Below, piece by piece: positions 9,990 to 18,447 of a DNA stretch of 64,000 bases. The DNA is taken from contig DAOMGE010000006.1 in NCBI GenBank assembly GCA_035430165.1, positions 22,335 to 86,334 on the forward strand. The letters run 5' to 3'. Each line of letters opens with the position of its first letter. The stretch's first letter is position 1. Made by a program: the position numbers and the translations under genes. The notes below the pieces were generated by a model. That model was not told the origin of the DNA, searched no databases, and saw only the letters and a program-made list of their open reading frames with translations. Source of the DNA: UBA7239 sp035430165. Its GTDB lineage: Bacteria > Pseudomonadota > Gammaproteobacteria > Pseudomonadales > UBA7239.

Positions 9990-10020
9990 TTACATTTTTT
10001 AAAAAAAGGAATCACCACCC

Positions 10021-10752
10021 ATGACCTATTGTGTGAGCATGCTGTTGCAGGAAGGCGTGTTGTTTGCGTCGGATTCGCGCACCAATGCAGGCGTAGATCA
10101 CATCGCCACATTTCGCAAGATGCATATTTTCCAGGACGGCAGCGATCGCCGCATCGTGATTGTCAGCGCCGGCAATCTGGCCACCACGCAATCCGTTATC
10201 AGCCTCCTGCAAAAACAGGTGAAACAAAACGATGAACATTTGCTGAGCCTGCATTCGCTGTACGACGTGGCGACACTGGTCGGCAAAACCGTGCGCGAGG
10301 TCATCAAGCGCGATTCAGGGCAGGAAGCACAGGCCGGTGTCGATTACAGTTGCAGTTTGCTGGTGGGTGGACAGATTCGCGGCGAGCAACCGCGTCTGTT
10401 CAATATCTACTCACAGGGCAATTTTATTGAAGCGACTGTCGATACGCCCTATTTCCAGATCGGCGAAAGCAAATACGGCAAACCGATTATTGATCGTGTC
10501 ATCAACGCAAAAACACCGCTCGCGCAAGCCGTGAAATGCGCGCTGATTTCGTTTGATTCAACGATACGCTCCAACATCTCCGTCGGCCCGCCGATTGACG
10601 TGCTACTGCATCGCACCGACGATTTCGCCCTGCACGAACCCTTCCGCTTCGAAGAAAGCCATCCCTACCTGCAACAACTCCGCAGCGGCTGGTCAGCAGG
10701 TTTGAACCAGGTTTTCAGCAGCATGCCGGATGTTGATATCGAGAATGTCTAG
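10021..10752 (+). CDS. anbu: Anbu, proteasome-like peptidase
   Basis: This 243-residue protein of the Anbu (ancestral beta subunit) branch of the Ntn-hydrolase/proteasome family begins MTYCVSMLL, so removal of Met would expose Thr as nucleophile. FASDSRTNAG carries the conserved Asp and FRKMHIF the conserved Lys. Anbu proteins assemble into self-compartmentalised or helical particles; physiological substrates are poorly known. It closes the gene set, 31 bp after the transglutaminase, with AAAAAAAGGA as ribosome site. Co-occurrence with ATP-grasp, alpha-E and transglutaminase genes is a hallmark of the family, and suggests that peptides or conjugates made by the ATP-grasp enzymes are processed here. 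Confidence 0.92.
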   Translation: MTYCVSMLLQEGVLFASDSRTNAGVDHIATFRKMHIFQDGSDRRIVIVSAGNLATTQSVISLLQKQVKQNDEHLLSLHSLYDVATLVGKTVREVIKRDSGQEAQAGVDYSCSLLVGGQIRGEQPRLFNIYSQGNFIEATVDTPYFQIGESKYGKPIIDRVINAKTPLAQAVKCALISFDSTIRSNISVGPPIDVLLHRTDDFALHEPFRFEESHPYLQQLRSGWSAGLNQVFSSMPDVDIENV

Positions 10753-10764
10753 AAGAAAAAAATT

Positions 10765-10822
10765 GGAGTCAGAGTCATATTTATTAGAGTCGGATTCACT
10801 AAAAAAATCTGACTCTGATTCC
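10765..10822. repeat. Imperfect inverted repeat resembling a GTCAGAGTC-type REP element
   Basis: The arms GGAGTCAGAGTCATA (10765-10779) and TCTGACTCTGATTCC (10808-10822) pair at 13 of 15 positions around a 28-nt loop. The core GTCAGAGTC resembles short palindromic elements in many proteobacteria that are mobilised by REP-associated transposases. It lies between the convergent Anbu and pentapeptide genes and could also work as a weak terminator. No transposase is nearby. Confidence 0.5.
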
Positions 10823-10849
10823 GATTTACCGATTTTCCATTAAGCCAAC

Positions 10850-11695
10850 CTATTGAGCGTGAGTTGTTTCCTTAATAGCCGAGCCTTTGTAGGTGCCATT
10901 TAGTGGCAGTACGGCATCCAGCGGTGTCATACAGCTACCGCTTATATGAAGATTGCTGTTGGTTCCATCGGGACACGTGGTGTTGTTCCAGCCAACACCC
11001 GAAAGGATCGCGCCAGTTAAAACGGCTCCAGACAGATTGGCGTTGCCCAGATAGACATTGGTCAGATTGGCATTGGCAAGATTGGCGTTAGTCAGGTCAG
11101 CACCATAGAGATTGGCATCAGTCAGGTTAGCGCTAATCAGAGTGGCATTGGGCAAGTGGGCGCTCGACAAACTGACGTTGGTCAGGACAGTGTTGCTCAG
11201 GTTGGCGCTATCCAGGATCGCGAGCCACAATTCGGTGCCGTTCAGATCAAGATTAGCCAGATTGGCGCCGGTCAAGTCAGCACTTTTCAATCTGGCCCCC
11301 GGGCCAACCAGGTAGCCATTGATCAATCGCCAATTTACCGGCAGTGCAGCCGGTGTCCCGGTGATGGAGCCAGATTTAACCTTATTCAGGTCGGCATTGG
11401 ACAAGTCAGTGTTGGCAAGAACAGCGTTGGTCAGAACAACGTTGTACAGGTTAGCCCCGTTCAGATTAGCACTGCTCAGATCAACGCCCGTCAGATTAGC
11501 GCCTGATAAATCGGCACCCGGACATTCGGTAGCAGGTGGTGTTGGCACTCTGATAGTACAGGTGCCGACAACATAATCGGCCCATACAGGCATGGCACCT
11601 GCAGTAAGGATTGATAACAGAAGAAGTTTACGAGCCAGTCGGCAGAGAAAAGGCGGAAGCAAAGCATGACGCAAAGCGATTGCGAAAGATGTCAT
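10850..11695 (-). CDS. Secreted pentapeptide-repeat protein
   Basis: I start at ATG 11695 (MTSFAIALRH), which has GGGGA upstream and opens a signal peptide: basic residues, the hydrophobic run LLLLSILTAGA, and cleavage near VWA-DY. The earlier frame opening at 11839 overlaps the AraC gene. The mature part is almost wholly A(D/N)LxxANL-type pentapeptide repeats, which fold as a right-handed quadrilateral beta-helix. Two stretches break the helix: a KSGSITGTPAALPVNW insert and a C-terminal TTCPDGTNS segment. The protein ends NGTYKGSAIKETTHAQ, which aligns without gaps with the end of the unrelated secreted protein at 22120. Role unknown; periplasmic or exported. Confidence 0.85.
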   Translation of the reverse strand: MTSFAIALRHALLPPFLCRLARKLLLLSILTAGAMPVWADYVVGTCTIRVPTPPATECPGADLSGANLTGVDLSSANLNGANLYNVVLTNAVLANTDLSNADLNKVKSGSITGTPAALPVNWRLINGYLVGPGARLKSADLTGANLANLDLNGTELWLAILDSANLSNTVLTNVSLSSAHLPNATLISANLTDANLYGADLTNANLANANLTNVYLGNANLSGAVLTGAILSGVGWNNTTCPDGTNSNLHISGSCMTPLDAVLPLNGTYKGSAIKETTHAQ

Positions 11696-11820
11696 TAGAA
11701 AATCCCCACAGATGATCCGATGATTCTGGCATTTACGCGGAGAAGAAAACTGACAAAAAAAGGAACAAACAAGACACCGCCTTGAAAGCCCCTGATGAAA
11801 TGGATCAAGACGAATCGGAC

Positions 11821-12810
11821 TCAGCTCTTGTCTCGCCATACGGCAGGCGAACTGCCTGTCGTGCGCTCAAAGGCCTGGACAAACCCCTTAACGGAGCGAA
11901 ATCCCAATCTGGCACTGATCACCTTCAATGACATTTTCCTTTCGACTAACTGTTTGGCAACGTCCATTCTGGTGGCATTAAGAAGCTCTTTGAAATTACT
12001 GTCTTCCCACTTTAATTTTCTTGATAAGGTTCTCGGCGTAACACACATTGACAATGACACCCTTTCCAGAGTCACTGCCTCTCCCTCTGCAAGAAAATCC
12101 GAAATGATATTTTTTACCTGCAATACATAAGGCTTGTTGATAAATTTGAGAACTTCCATGTCCCTGACTGCCTTGACAGAAGCAGAGAACATTGTCGGCT
12201 CTGAAAGCATCAGTTTTTGTTCAAGAACAGCTGAAGGAAATGAAATACTATTTTCCTCCGCATTAAAATCAAAAAAAGGCTGCAAACGTGCGGAAATGGC
12301 AGGATTTTTATTGGGCGCATGCCGGACCAACAAGGATGATAGCTGGGGTTGCGGTAAATATTTACGGATTTGCAACAGAGCCAATTCTGTCATTGCCTCG
12401 CTATATCTACCAAAAAAACCCTCATTTCTGATATGAACCGTTAAATAATTCACTGTACGAGTGGATGTGAAATACATGCCAGGCGCGATGATGTGACCAA
12501 ATTCGATCAAAAGATTCAGAGCCTCCCCGTAGCTGGGCGCCGACAAGGTAGCGATGCCAAAATCCCCAAACGCTGTCATAGGAATATAGTCTGTCAGTAG
12601 CAGACTTAACGGCTGGCCATCTGAATATTTCTCAACGAGACTCAAGGAATTTACCAATGACTCTACCGGAACCCAGCAATCTTTTTGCTCAAATTGTTCA
12701 CGGGTGACATTGCATAGAGCATACAGCTCATTTAAATCGAGCGATTTTTCCTGCATCAGGAGTCGCGCAGGATTCAAGGAAGCGACAGGTATCTGGCTCA
12801 AAGCATGCAT
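11821..12810 (-). CDS. AraC-family regulator (arabinose-binding-like N-terminus)
   Basis: This 329-residue regulator has an N-terminal ligand-sensing region of the type found in OruR/ArgR-like AraC proteins (residues about 15-200, with FGDFGIATLSAPSYGEAL) and a C-terminal double helix-turn-helix (about 230-325: LSMCVTPRTLSRKLKWE, then AKQLVERKMSLKVISARLGF, ending TGSSPAVWRD). The start has GAGGG upstream. Its stop lies 126 bp upstream of the pentapeptide gene start on the same strand, so co-transcription is possible. The effector and targets cannot be read from the sequence. Confidence 0.9.
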   Translation of the reverse strand: MHALSQIPVASLNPARLLMQEKSLDLNELYALCNVTREQFEQKDCWVPVESLVNSLSLVEKYSDGQPLSLLLTDYIPMTAFGDFGIATLSAPSYGEALNLLIEFGHIIAPGMYFTSTRTVNYLTVHIRNEGFFGRYSEAMTELALLQIRKYLPQPQLSSLLVRHAPNKNPAISARLQPFFDFNAEENSISFPSAVLEQKLMLSEPTMFSASVKAVRDMEVLKFINKPYVLQVKNIISDFLAEGEAVTLERVSLSMCVTPRTLSRKLKWEDSNFKELLNATRMDVAKQLVERKMSLKVISARLGFRSVKGFVQAFERTTGSSPAVWRDKS

Positions 12811-12835
12811 CCCTCATCGCTGAAAATTGGAAAAT

Positions 12836-13219
12836 TCATTTCTTGGGTTGCCACGCACAAAAACCGGGACGCGGTCCAATCGCTGGATGGTTTCTGCAAG
12901 TGTCGGGGCGCTTGTCGTAAATAGTACAGCGGCGCGTGTTGCGATCAAGATAAATACAGTCACCGCTCGAATGGCGCGCCAGCGTAAACATCGCATCCTT
13001 TGCGTTGAAATGCCCGACTACGCCAGCTTTCATCAAACGCCTGGCGATATCTTTGAGTGGCCCCTCGGCTTCGAACGCATCCACCAAACCCATGCGCAGC
13101 AGATCCTGCACGCGCGCTTCCGCCGGCAAATTGCAGCAACCGGCCATGCAGCCATCGCACAGACCCTTGCGGTAACGATACCAGGTGTCGATCCTGTTGA
13201 TGTCTGCGCCGTAGACCAT
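12836..13219 (-). CDS. YkgJ-family cysteine-cluster protein
   Basis: This 127-residue protein carries the YkgJ metal-binding pattern: CDGCMAGCC (Cys21, 24, 28, 29) followed by GDCIYLD, RRCTIYDKRP and DTCRNHP near the C-terminus. The family is annotated as a zinc- or iron-chelating cluster with no established function. The ribosome site AGGGAAAATC supports ATG 13219. It lies 25 bp upstream of the AraC gene on the same strand, so they may be co-transcribed. Confidence 0.88.
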   Translation of the reverse strand: MVYGADINRIDTWYRYRKGLCDGCMAGCCNLPAEARVQDLLRMGLVDAFEAEGPLKDIARRLMKAGVVGHFNAKDAMFTLARHSSGDCIYLDRNTRRCTIYDKRPDTCRNHPAIGPRPGFCAWQPKK

Positions 13220-13261
13220 GATTTTCCCTGATAAAAAGATGCCGCCCTACTGACACCGAGC

Positions 13262-13289
13262 TTGAAATTAATACAAGATATTGTATATT
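13262..13289 (+). promoter_or_regulatory. Promoter with overlapping dyad operator of the toxin-antitoxin operon
   Basis: TTGAAA (13262-13267) and TATATT (13284-13289) are spaced 16 bp. The dyad ATACAA-GATA-TTGTAT (13271-13286) lies in the spacer and first bases of the -10, where repressor binding would block transcription. This fits autorepression by the XRE antitoxin. The -10 ends only 6 nt before ATG 13296, so the message may start at the toxin start codon. Confidence 0.55.
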
Positions 13290-13295
13290 CAACTC

Positions 13296-13625
13296 ATGCA
13301 CAAATCTATTGAATTTCTCGGCAACTCGCTGCAAGCATTGCGTGAGTTTCCCGTTGCAGCCAGACGTGAGACCGGCTTGCAACTGGATCGCCTGCAACGT
13401 GGACTCGAACCAGCAGACTGGAAACCAATGACAAACATTGGTGCCGGTGTACACGAGATTCGTGTGCGCAGTGAAAGCAACGCCTATCGCACACTTTACA
13501 TAGCCAAACTTCCAGAAGCCATTTATGTACTGCATTGCTTCCAGAAGAAATCACAAAAAACGCCACAAACAGATCTTGAGATCGCCAAAAAGCGCCTGCA
13601 AGAATTGATGAGGAAAAACGCATGA
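13296..13625 (+). CDS. HigB/RelE-family toxin (phage Gp49-like)
   Basis: This protein of about 109 residues (MHKSIEFLGN) is of the Gp49/HigB branch of the RelE fold. Diagnostic parts are REFPVAARRETGLQLDRLQ, the basic strand EIRVRSESNAYRTLYIAK and YVLHCFQKKSQKTP. Members of this branch are ribosome-dependent mRNA endonucleases. ATG 13296 is preferred over the in-frame TTG 13281, which lies inside the operator dyad. There is no Shine-Dalgarno sequence and the predicted transcript start falls at or next to this ATG. The gene overlaps the antitoxin by 4 bp (ATGA). The toxin-first order is typical of higBA. Confidence 0.87.
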   Translation: MHKSIEFLGNSLQALREFPVAARRETGLQLDRLQRGLEPADWKPMTNIGAGVHEIRVRSESNAYRTLYIAKLPEAIYVLHCFQKKSQKTPQTDLEIAKKRLQELMRKNA

Positions 13626-13900
13626 GCAATCGATTCAACAACGTATGGGACGCCATAGAAGACACGGAGGAGCAAGCAGCTTCCATGCGAGCGCGCGCGG
13701 AACTGATGATTGCCTTGCAGGAGCGGATTGCCGCGCTGAAACTCACACAGGCCAAGGCCGCAAAATTGCTGTGTGTGACGCAGCCACGTATTTCAGACCT
13801 CATGCGTGGTCGCATTGATCTGTTCTCACTGGAGACCCTGCTTGATATGCTGTCTCACACGGGCATCAAGGTGCAATTTCGCATGAAAAAAGTAGCGTAG
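13622..13900 (+). CDS. HigA-like XRE-family antitoxin
   Basis: This 92-residue antitoxin has a helix-turn-helix of the COG5606 type that pairs with Gp49-like toxins: LQERIAALKLTQAKAAKLLC followed by VTQPRISDLMRGRIDLFSLE. Its ATG overlaps the toxin stop, giving translational coupling. It is expected to neutralise the toxin and to bind the dyad at 13271-13286. The C-terminal tail (GIKVQFRMKKVA) is basic. Confidence 0.88.
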   Translation: MSNRFNNVWDAIEDTEEQAASMRARAELMIALQERIAALKLTQAKAAKLLCVTQPRISDLMRGRIDLFSLETLLDMLSHTGIKVQFRMKKVA

Positions 13901-13925
13901 GTTTCTATCCTGTGACACATACAAC

Positions 13926-15089
13926 ATGAATGAAAAAACGTTAGGCCTGCTCGGCAACCGCACACCACAGGATTTCATCGCACAATACTGGCAAAAAGAA
14001 CCGCTGCTGGTGCGCGCAGCGCTGCCTTCTGTGGCGGGCGTGATTGATGGTAACGACCTGGCGGGCATTGCCTGCGAAGCGAACGGGGAAGCGCGCCTGA
14101 TTATCACGGATGCCGGCGAAAAAAACTGGCAGTGCGAACAGGGGCCGTTCAAGGCCAAACGCTTCAAGACCTTGCCGGCTTCACACTGGACATTGCTGGT
14201 GCAATCGGTGGATCACTGGATTCCGGAGATTGCCGATTTGCTGCAACACTTCAGCTTCCTGCCGCGCTGGCGACTGGATGACATCATGATCAGCTATGCG
14301 ACGGATGGCGGCGGTGTCGGTCCGCATTTTGATTATTACGATGTGTTTTTGCTGCAAGCTTCCGGCACACGCCGCTGGAAAACCGGCCAGCGCTGCGATG
14401 AGCATTCGCCATTGCGCGACCATCCGCAAATGAAATTGCTGCAAAAATTCGACACAAAAACCGATGACACCCTGCAAACCGGTGACATGCTGTACATACC
14501 CGCCGGTGTCGCGCATTGGGGCACCGCGATGGGCGATGACTGCATCACCATTTCCATCGGATTTCGTGCCGCCTCACATCGCGACCTGATCCAGTACGCG
14601 ATGGAAACGATTGCAGAAACCTTGCCATCACACCAGCGTTATCGCGACAGCACGGCATCCATCGACAGCGATCCGTTCTGTATCAATGACAGCGCCGTCA
14701 GTAACGTCAAAGCCATCTGGGATAGCATCGATACGGCCATCATCCATAGCGCATTGGCTGAAGCGTTGGGCGTGCAGGCTACCGAATCGCGCTATCCGGA
14801 GCGGTTGGCAGACGAATTATTGCCTGACGAAGAGATGCAGGCACTGGCAGCCATCATCCTGGCCGATCCGTCGACTGTTGCGCACAGCCCGACCAGTCGT
14901 TTTGCGTATCGGAAACGGGATGAGGAGCAGGCGGAATTATTTGTCGACGGCGAAAAATTCGGGACAGACCTGAAACTGGCGCAGGCCATCTGTCACTGTC
15001 AGCTGACCAAAAACCTGCTGAAAAAAACTGCCTGCAAACAACTGGTATTCAAACTGGTGCAACAGGGCAACCTCATCGTTGCCGATTAA
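13926..15089 (+). CDS. roxA: RoxA/YcfD-type ribosomal protein hydroxylase
   Basis: This 387-residue JmjC/cupin oxygenase is related to E. coli YcfD, which hydroxylates an arginine of ribosomal protein L16 using Fe(II), oxygen and 2-oxoglutarate. The opening HWQK-like segment (QYWQKEPLLVRAALP) and the core DDIMISYATDGGGVGPHFD are characteristic. Iron ligands are His134, Asp136 (HFD) and His197 (AGVAHWG). A winged-helix-like C-terminal region follows. It begins 25 bp after the antitoxin gene but is probably an independent housekeeping gene. The target protein is inferred from the family. Confidence 0.9.
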   Translation: MNEKTLGLLGNRTPQDFIAQYWQKEPLLVRAALPSVAGVIDGNDLAGIACEANGEARLIITDAGEKNWQCEQGPFKAKRFKTLPASHWTLLVQSVDHWIPEIADLLQHFSFLPRWRLDDIMISYATDGGGVGPHFDYYDVFLLQASGTRRWKTGQRCDEHSPLRDHPQMKLLQKFDTKTDDTLQTGDMLYIPAGVAHWGTAMGDDCITISIGFRAASHRDLIQYAMETIAETLPSHQRYRDSTASIDSDPFCINDSAVSNVKAIWDSIDTAIIHSALAEALGVQATESRYPERLADELLPDEEMQALAAIILADPSTVAHSPTSRFAYRKRDEEQAELFVDGEKFGTDLKLAQAICHCQLTKNLLKKTACKQLVFKLVQQGNLIVAD

Positions 15090-15111
15090 TCAGGACACTG
15101 GCAACAGAAAA

Positions 15112-15771
15112 TCAGAAACCGCCGCCAATGACGTCAGGATGCGCATGGTGGCGATCAATAATGATGCGCGCGGCTTCGTCGGCATTATCCACCAGTGACA
15201 ACAGCTCCACTTCAGCGCGATCCACACAGCCGGACGCGAGCATGGTTTTTTCTATCCACTGCATCAGGCCACTCCAGTAATCCTTGCCCACCAGCACGAT
15301 CGGGAATTTTGCTGCCTTGCCGGTTTGTACCAGCGTCAAGGCTTCAAACAATTCGTCCATGGTACCGAAACCGCCCGGATAAATGACAAAACCGACAGCG
15401 TGTTTGACGAACATGAATTTGCGCACAAAAAAGTAACGGAATGACAACGACAGCGTCTGGTAATGGTTGGCGTGCTGTTCGTGCGGCAAGGTGATATTGA
15501 GACCCACCGAACGGCCGCCCTGCTGGAATGCACCGCGATTCGCTGCATCCATGATGCCCGGCCCGCCGCCGGTAATCACCGCCAGACCGGCTTCTGCCAG
15601 CAACTGGCCGAGGCGGCAGGCATCTTCGTAATAGACATCGGTTTCCGGCAAACGCGCACTGCCGAATACCGTCACCGCAGGTCCGAGCTTGATCAGTTGC
15701 TCGATACCATCCACCAGTTCAGACTGGATACGCATCACGCGCCATGCTTCTGCCAGTTTTGCGTTATCCAT
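15112..15771 (-). CDS. LOG-family protein (nucleoside 5'-monophosphate phosphoribohydrolase type)
   Basis: This 219-residue Rossmann-fold protein of the LOG/TIGR00730 family has the signatures GGGPGIMDAANRGA (68-81) and PGGFGTMDE (132-140), the latter with the catalytic Glu. Relatives release the base from nucleoside 5'-monophosphates, cytokinin-type in some and AMP or others in bacteria. The start has GAGG nine bases upstream. It is convergent with roxA, with 22 bp between them and no clear terminator. Confidence 0.9.
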   Translation of the reverse strand: MDNAKLAEAWRVMRIQSELVDGIEQLIKLGPAVTVFGSARLPETDVYYEDACRLGQLLAEAGLAVITGGGPGIMDAANRGAFQQGGRSVGLNITLPHEQHANHYQTLSLSFRYFFVRKFMFVKHAVGFVIYPGGFGTMDELFEALTLVQTGKAAKFPIVLVGKDYWSGLMQWIEKTMLASGCVDRAEVELLSLVDNADEAARIIIDRHHAHPDVIGGGF

Positions 15772-15817
15772 GTTGTTGTACCTCGTCAGTTATTGATTAT
15801 CCGTTTGCTGTTATCGA

Positions 15818-17473
15818 TCAGTGTTCAAAATGTGCCAGGCCATTGCGTGGCGGCAAATTGAGGCCGCGCCAGAATTCGCAGGCTTCATGTTTGGGGGATT
15901 CGGCCACGCTGATCGCACGGTCAAACAGCATCTCCGTTCTTGTATCGGTTTTATACACTGGCCACGCCATTTGCTTGTTGTCAGGCGAATTCGGATTGCC
16001 CGTGCGCGCAAATTGCGACCAGTAATCCATCATCGCCTCAGACAAATGCTGTTCATCACCGGAAAAATGGCGCTGGAACCAGGCCATCGGCATACCGAAG
16101 ACGAACTGCAATTCTGCACCGTGGAATGCATTCAGTTTGCGACGCTCCGGCAGGATAAAACTGGCATGCGGATAGTTGAATGAATAACCGTAAACCGGCG
16201 TCCAGGGCGACAGCAGGTCCGATGTTTTTTCCACACTGCAGGCCATGAAACTGTCACCGAACAATTCGGCCAGCGCCGCGCCGGGATCTGCATATTTTTC
16301 CAGCGGGTAACGCGTTTTTATTTTTGCCATGGCTTCTGCATTGTCACCAATCAGGTAGCGGATACGTTTTTCATAGTCACCGGCCTGCAAGGGCTTGAAA
16401 CGGTATTCGTGCGAAAACATCACCAGCAGGCTGCCTTCATCGGCATTGCTGCCATTGATCACCGGCACACGATTGAATTTGCCGCTGGCAAAACTGTTGC
16501 TGATCGTATCGGTAAGCACACGGCCATCAACTACCGGCATTCCCCACACGCCATACTGCCCTTCACCAAACACAAACGCGGGATCATTCGGCAAGGCATC
16601 CAGCACGTCCTGCGGTTTCTTGCTGCGCATGCAGGCCAGCAGATCGCCACGGCCTTCGCAGCCCAGCTTGATCGCCATCAACTCGCCCTGTTTTTCTGCG
16701 GCGTGCAGGCTCGGGTTATGGCTGGCACAAGGGCCACTCTCGACAATGGCCTGTTTAAACAAACCGGCACTGAGTGGCGATGCCAGATGCGCACAGACAC
16801 TCATGCCACCGGCAGATTCGCCGAAGATAGTGACATTGCCAGGATCGCCACCAAATGCCGCGATATTGTCATGCACCCAATGCAGCGCTGCTTGCTGATC
16901 CATCAACCCGTAATTGCCGGAACTGTAGGTTTCAAATTTATTCTGGCCCTCTACCGACAAGGCAGGATGCGCAAGGAAACCGAGCGCACCGACGCGATAA
17001 TTCATGCTGACCACAACCACATCACCGTGTTTTGACAGGCGCTGCAACGGCGTACCTTCCAGACTGTCACCCCCGATAAAACCGCCACCGTGAAACCACA
17101 CCATGACCGGTTTCGGTTTCGCCGGTTGCACGTCTGGCGTGGCCACATTCAGGTACAGGCAATCTTCCACGCCGCGTTGCATATACAGCATGTACTGGAA
17201 ACAGTGCGGGCCATGTTCTGTGGCTGCCCGCACAGTGCTCCAGTTGGCGGTAAACGGACGCGGTGCTTTCCAGCGCAAATCGCCAACCGGTGCCTGCGCA
17301 TAGGGAATGCCGTAAAACAGATGCACATCTTCTTTCAGGAATCCCTGCACATCGCCGTTGGCAATCCGCACTACCGGCCCGTCCTGTTTCGGCGAGCATG
17401 CCGCCAGCAACACGGCCGCCAGAATCACTTGCAGGCCTAGCAACACACTGCGTACCCTGTTTTTACCAGGCAT
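15818..17473 (-). CDS. Type-B carboxylesterase, lipoprotein
   Basis: Starting at ATG 17473 (MPGKNRVRSV), with AGGGAG five bases upstream, the product has 551 residues. Residues 1-26 are a lipoprotein signal with lipobox LLAAC (Cys26), so the enzyme is probably membrane-anchored in the periplasm or outer membrane. The alpha/beta-hydrolase body has the oxyanion HGGGF (128-132), nucleophile Ser220 in FGESAGG, Glu346 (SNADEGS) and His451 (FHGAEL), the usual carboxylesterase triad. The substrate is unknown. A longer frame to 17620 runs into the DUF815 gene and lacks a credible ribosome site. Confidence 0.9.
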   Translation of the reverse strand: MPGKNRVRSVLLGLQVILAAVLLAACSPKQDGPVVRIANGDVQGFLKEDVHLFYGIPYAQAPVGDLRWKAPRPFTANWSTVRAATEHGPHCFQYMLYMQRGVEDCLYLNVATPDVQPAKPKPVMVWFHGGGFIGGDSLEGTPLQRLSKHGDVVVVSMNYRVGALGFLAHPALSVEGQNKFETYSSGNYGLMDQQAALHWVHDNIAAFGGDPGNVTIFGESAGGMSVCAHLASPLSAGLFKQAIVESGPCASHNPSLHAAEKQGELMAIKLGCEGRGDLLACMRSKKPQDVLDALPNDPAFVFGEGQYGVWGMPVVDGRVLTDTISNSFASGKFNRVPVINGSNADEGSLLVMFSHEYRFKPLQAGDYEKRIRYLIGDNAEAMAKIKTRYPLEKYADPGAALAELFGDSFMACSVEKTSDLLSPWTPVYGYSFNYPHASFILPERRKLNAFHGAELQFVFGMPMAWFQRHFSGDEQHLSEAMMDYWSQFARTGNPNSPDNKQMAWPVYKTDTRTEMLFDRAISVAESPKHEACEFWRGLNLPPRNGLAHFEH

Positions 17474-17492
17474 AGTTTTCTCCCTCTTCATT

Positions 17493-18395
17493 TCACTGTT
17501 TTTTTTCACACTGCAATTGCATCGCTCCCGCCTGGTCGCGCACAAACTGTGAGGCAATGCGACCGGAACGCGAGCCGCGCTGCGTGGCAAACGCACAGGC
17601 TTCCACCAGCAATGCATCACTTACCGGCACAGCATAATGTTGCAGCCAGTGGCGCACGGCGGCCAGGTATTCGTCTTGTGTGAACGGATAAAAAGCCAGC
17701 CACAAACCGAAACGTTCGGACAATGACACTTTTTCCTCGATCGCTTCCGCCGGATGCAATTCACCATCGACCATCTGCGAAGCGAGATTGTCCTGCATCG
17801 ATTCAGGCAACAAATGGCGACGGTTGGACGTGGCGTAGATCAGGATATTTTCATCCGGCGCCGCCAGCGATCCGTCCAGCGCAGTTTTCAACGCCTTGTA
17901 AGCCGGCTCTTCGTTGGAAAACGTCAGGTCATCGCAAAAAATAATGAAACGCAGCGGGCTTTGTTTATCGGCGGTTTGTGTTTGTGCGTGTTTCAGCTGT
18001 TGGAGGATGGCAGGCAAATCCACCAGGTGGTCGCGCTCGACTTCAATCATGCGCAAACCTTCTGCGGCATAGCGGTTGAGCAAGGCACGCATCAGCGAGG
18101 ATTTACCGGTGCCGCGCGCGCCGGTCAACAACACATTATTGGCAGGATAACCGCGCAGGAATTGCAGGGTGTTTCGTTCGATTTCGGTTTTCTGTCGATC
18201 GATACTGACCAGATCGTCCAGCGACAGTGACGACAATTTTTCGATGGGTTCAAGCAATCCGGCGTGCCGGTATTTTTGCCAGCGAAACGCGGGGGCGGCA
18301 TGCAAGTCGGTAGCGGCGGGACGCAAGGGGAACTGCTGTTCCAGCACAGCGGCAATGCGTTGCAGCGCATCTGTGCGGATTGTTTCTTCAGTCAT
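17493..18395 (-). CDS. DUF815 AAA-type ATPase
   Basis: This 300-residue P-loop protein has Walker A GARGTGKSS (92-100) and Walker B FIIFCDDLTF (Asp155/Asp156), followed by an arginine-rich sensor region with ATSNRRHLLP. It matches the DUF815 ATP-binding family, widespread in proteobacteria and of unknown function. On the same strand it lies 52 bp after pgsA and 19 bp before the esterase. Cytoplasmic. Confidence 0.88.
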   Translation of the reverse strand: MTEETIRTDALQRIAAVLEQQFPLRPAATDLHAAPAFRWQKYRHAGLLEPIEKLSSLSLDDLVSIDRQKTEIERNTLQFLRGYPANNVLLTGARGTGKSSLMRALLNRYAAEGLRMIEVERDHLVDLPAILQQLKHAQTQTADKQSPLRFIIFCDDLTFSNEEPAYKALKTALDGSLAAPDENILIYATSNRRHLLPESMQDNLASQMVDGELHPAEAIEEKVSLSERFGLWLAFYPFTQDEYLAAVRHWLQHYAVPVSDALLVEACAFATQRGSRSGRIASQFVRDQAGAMQLQCEKKQ

Positions 18396-18447
18396 ACCGT
18401 ATCCAGTTCATGGGCAGCATCCGCAGTGTTATTCACTGCGATCCGGT

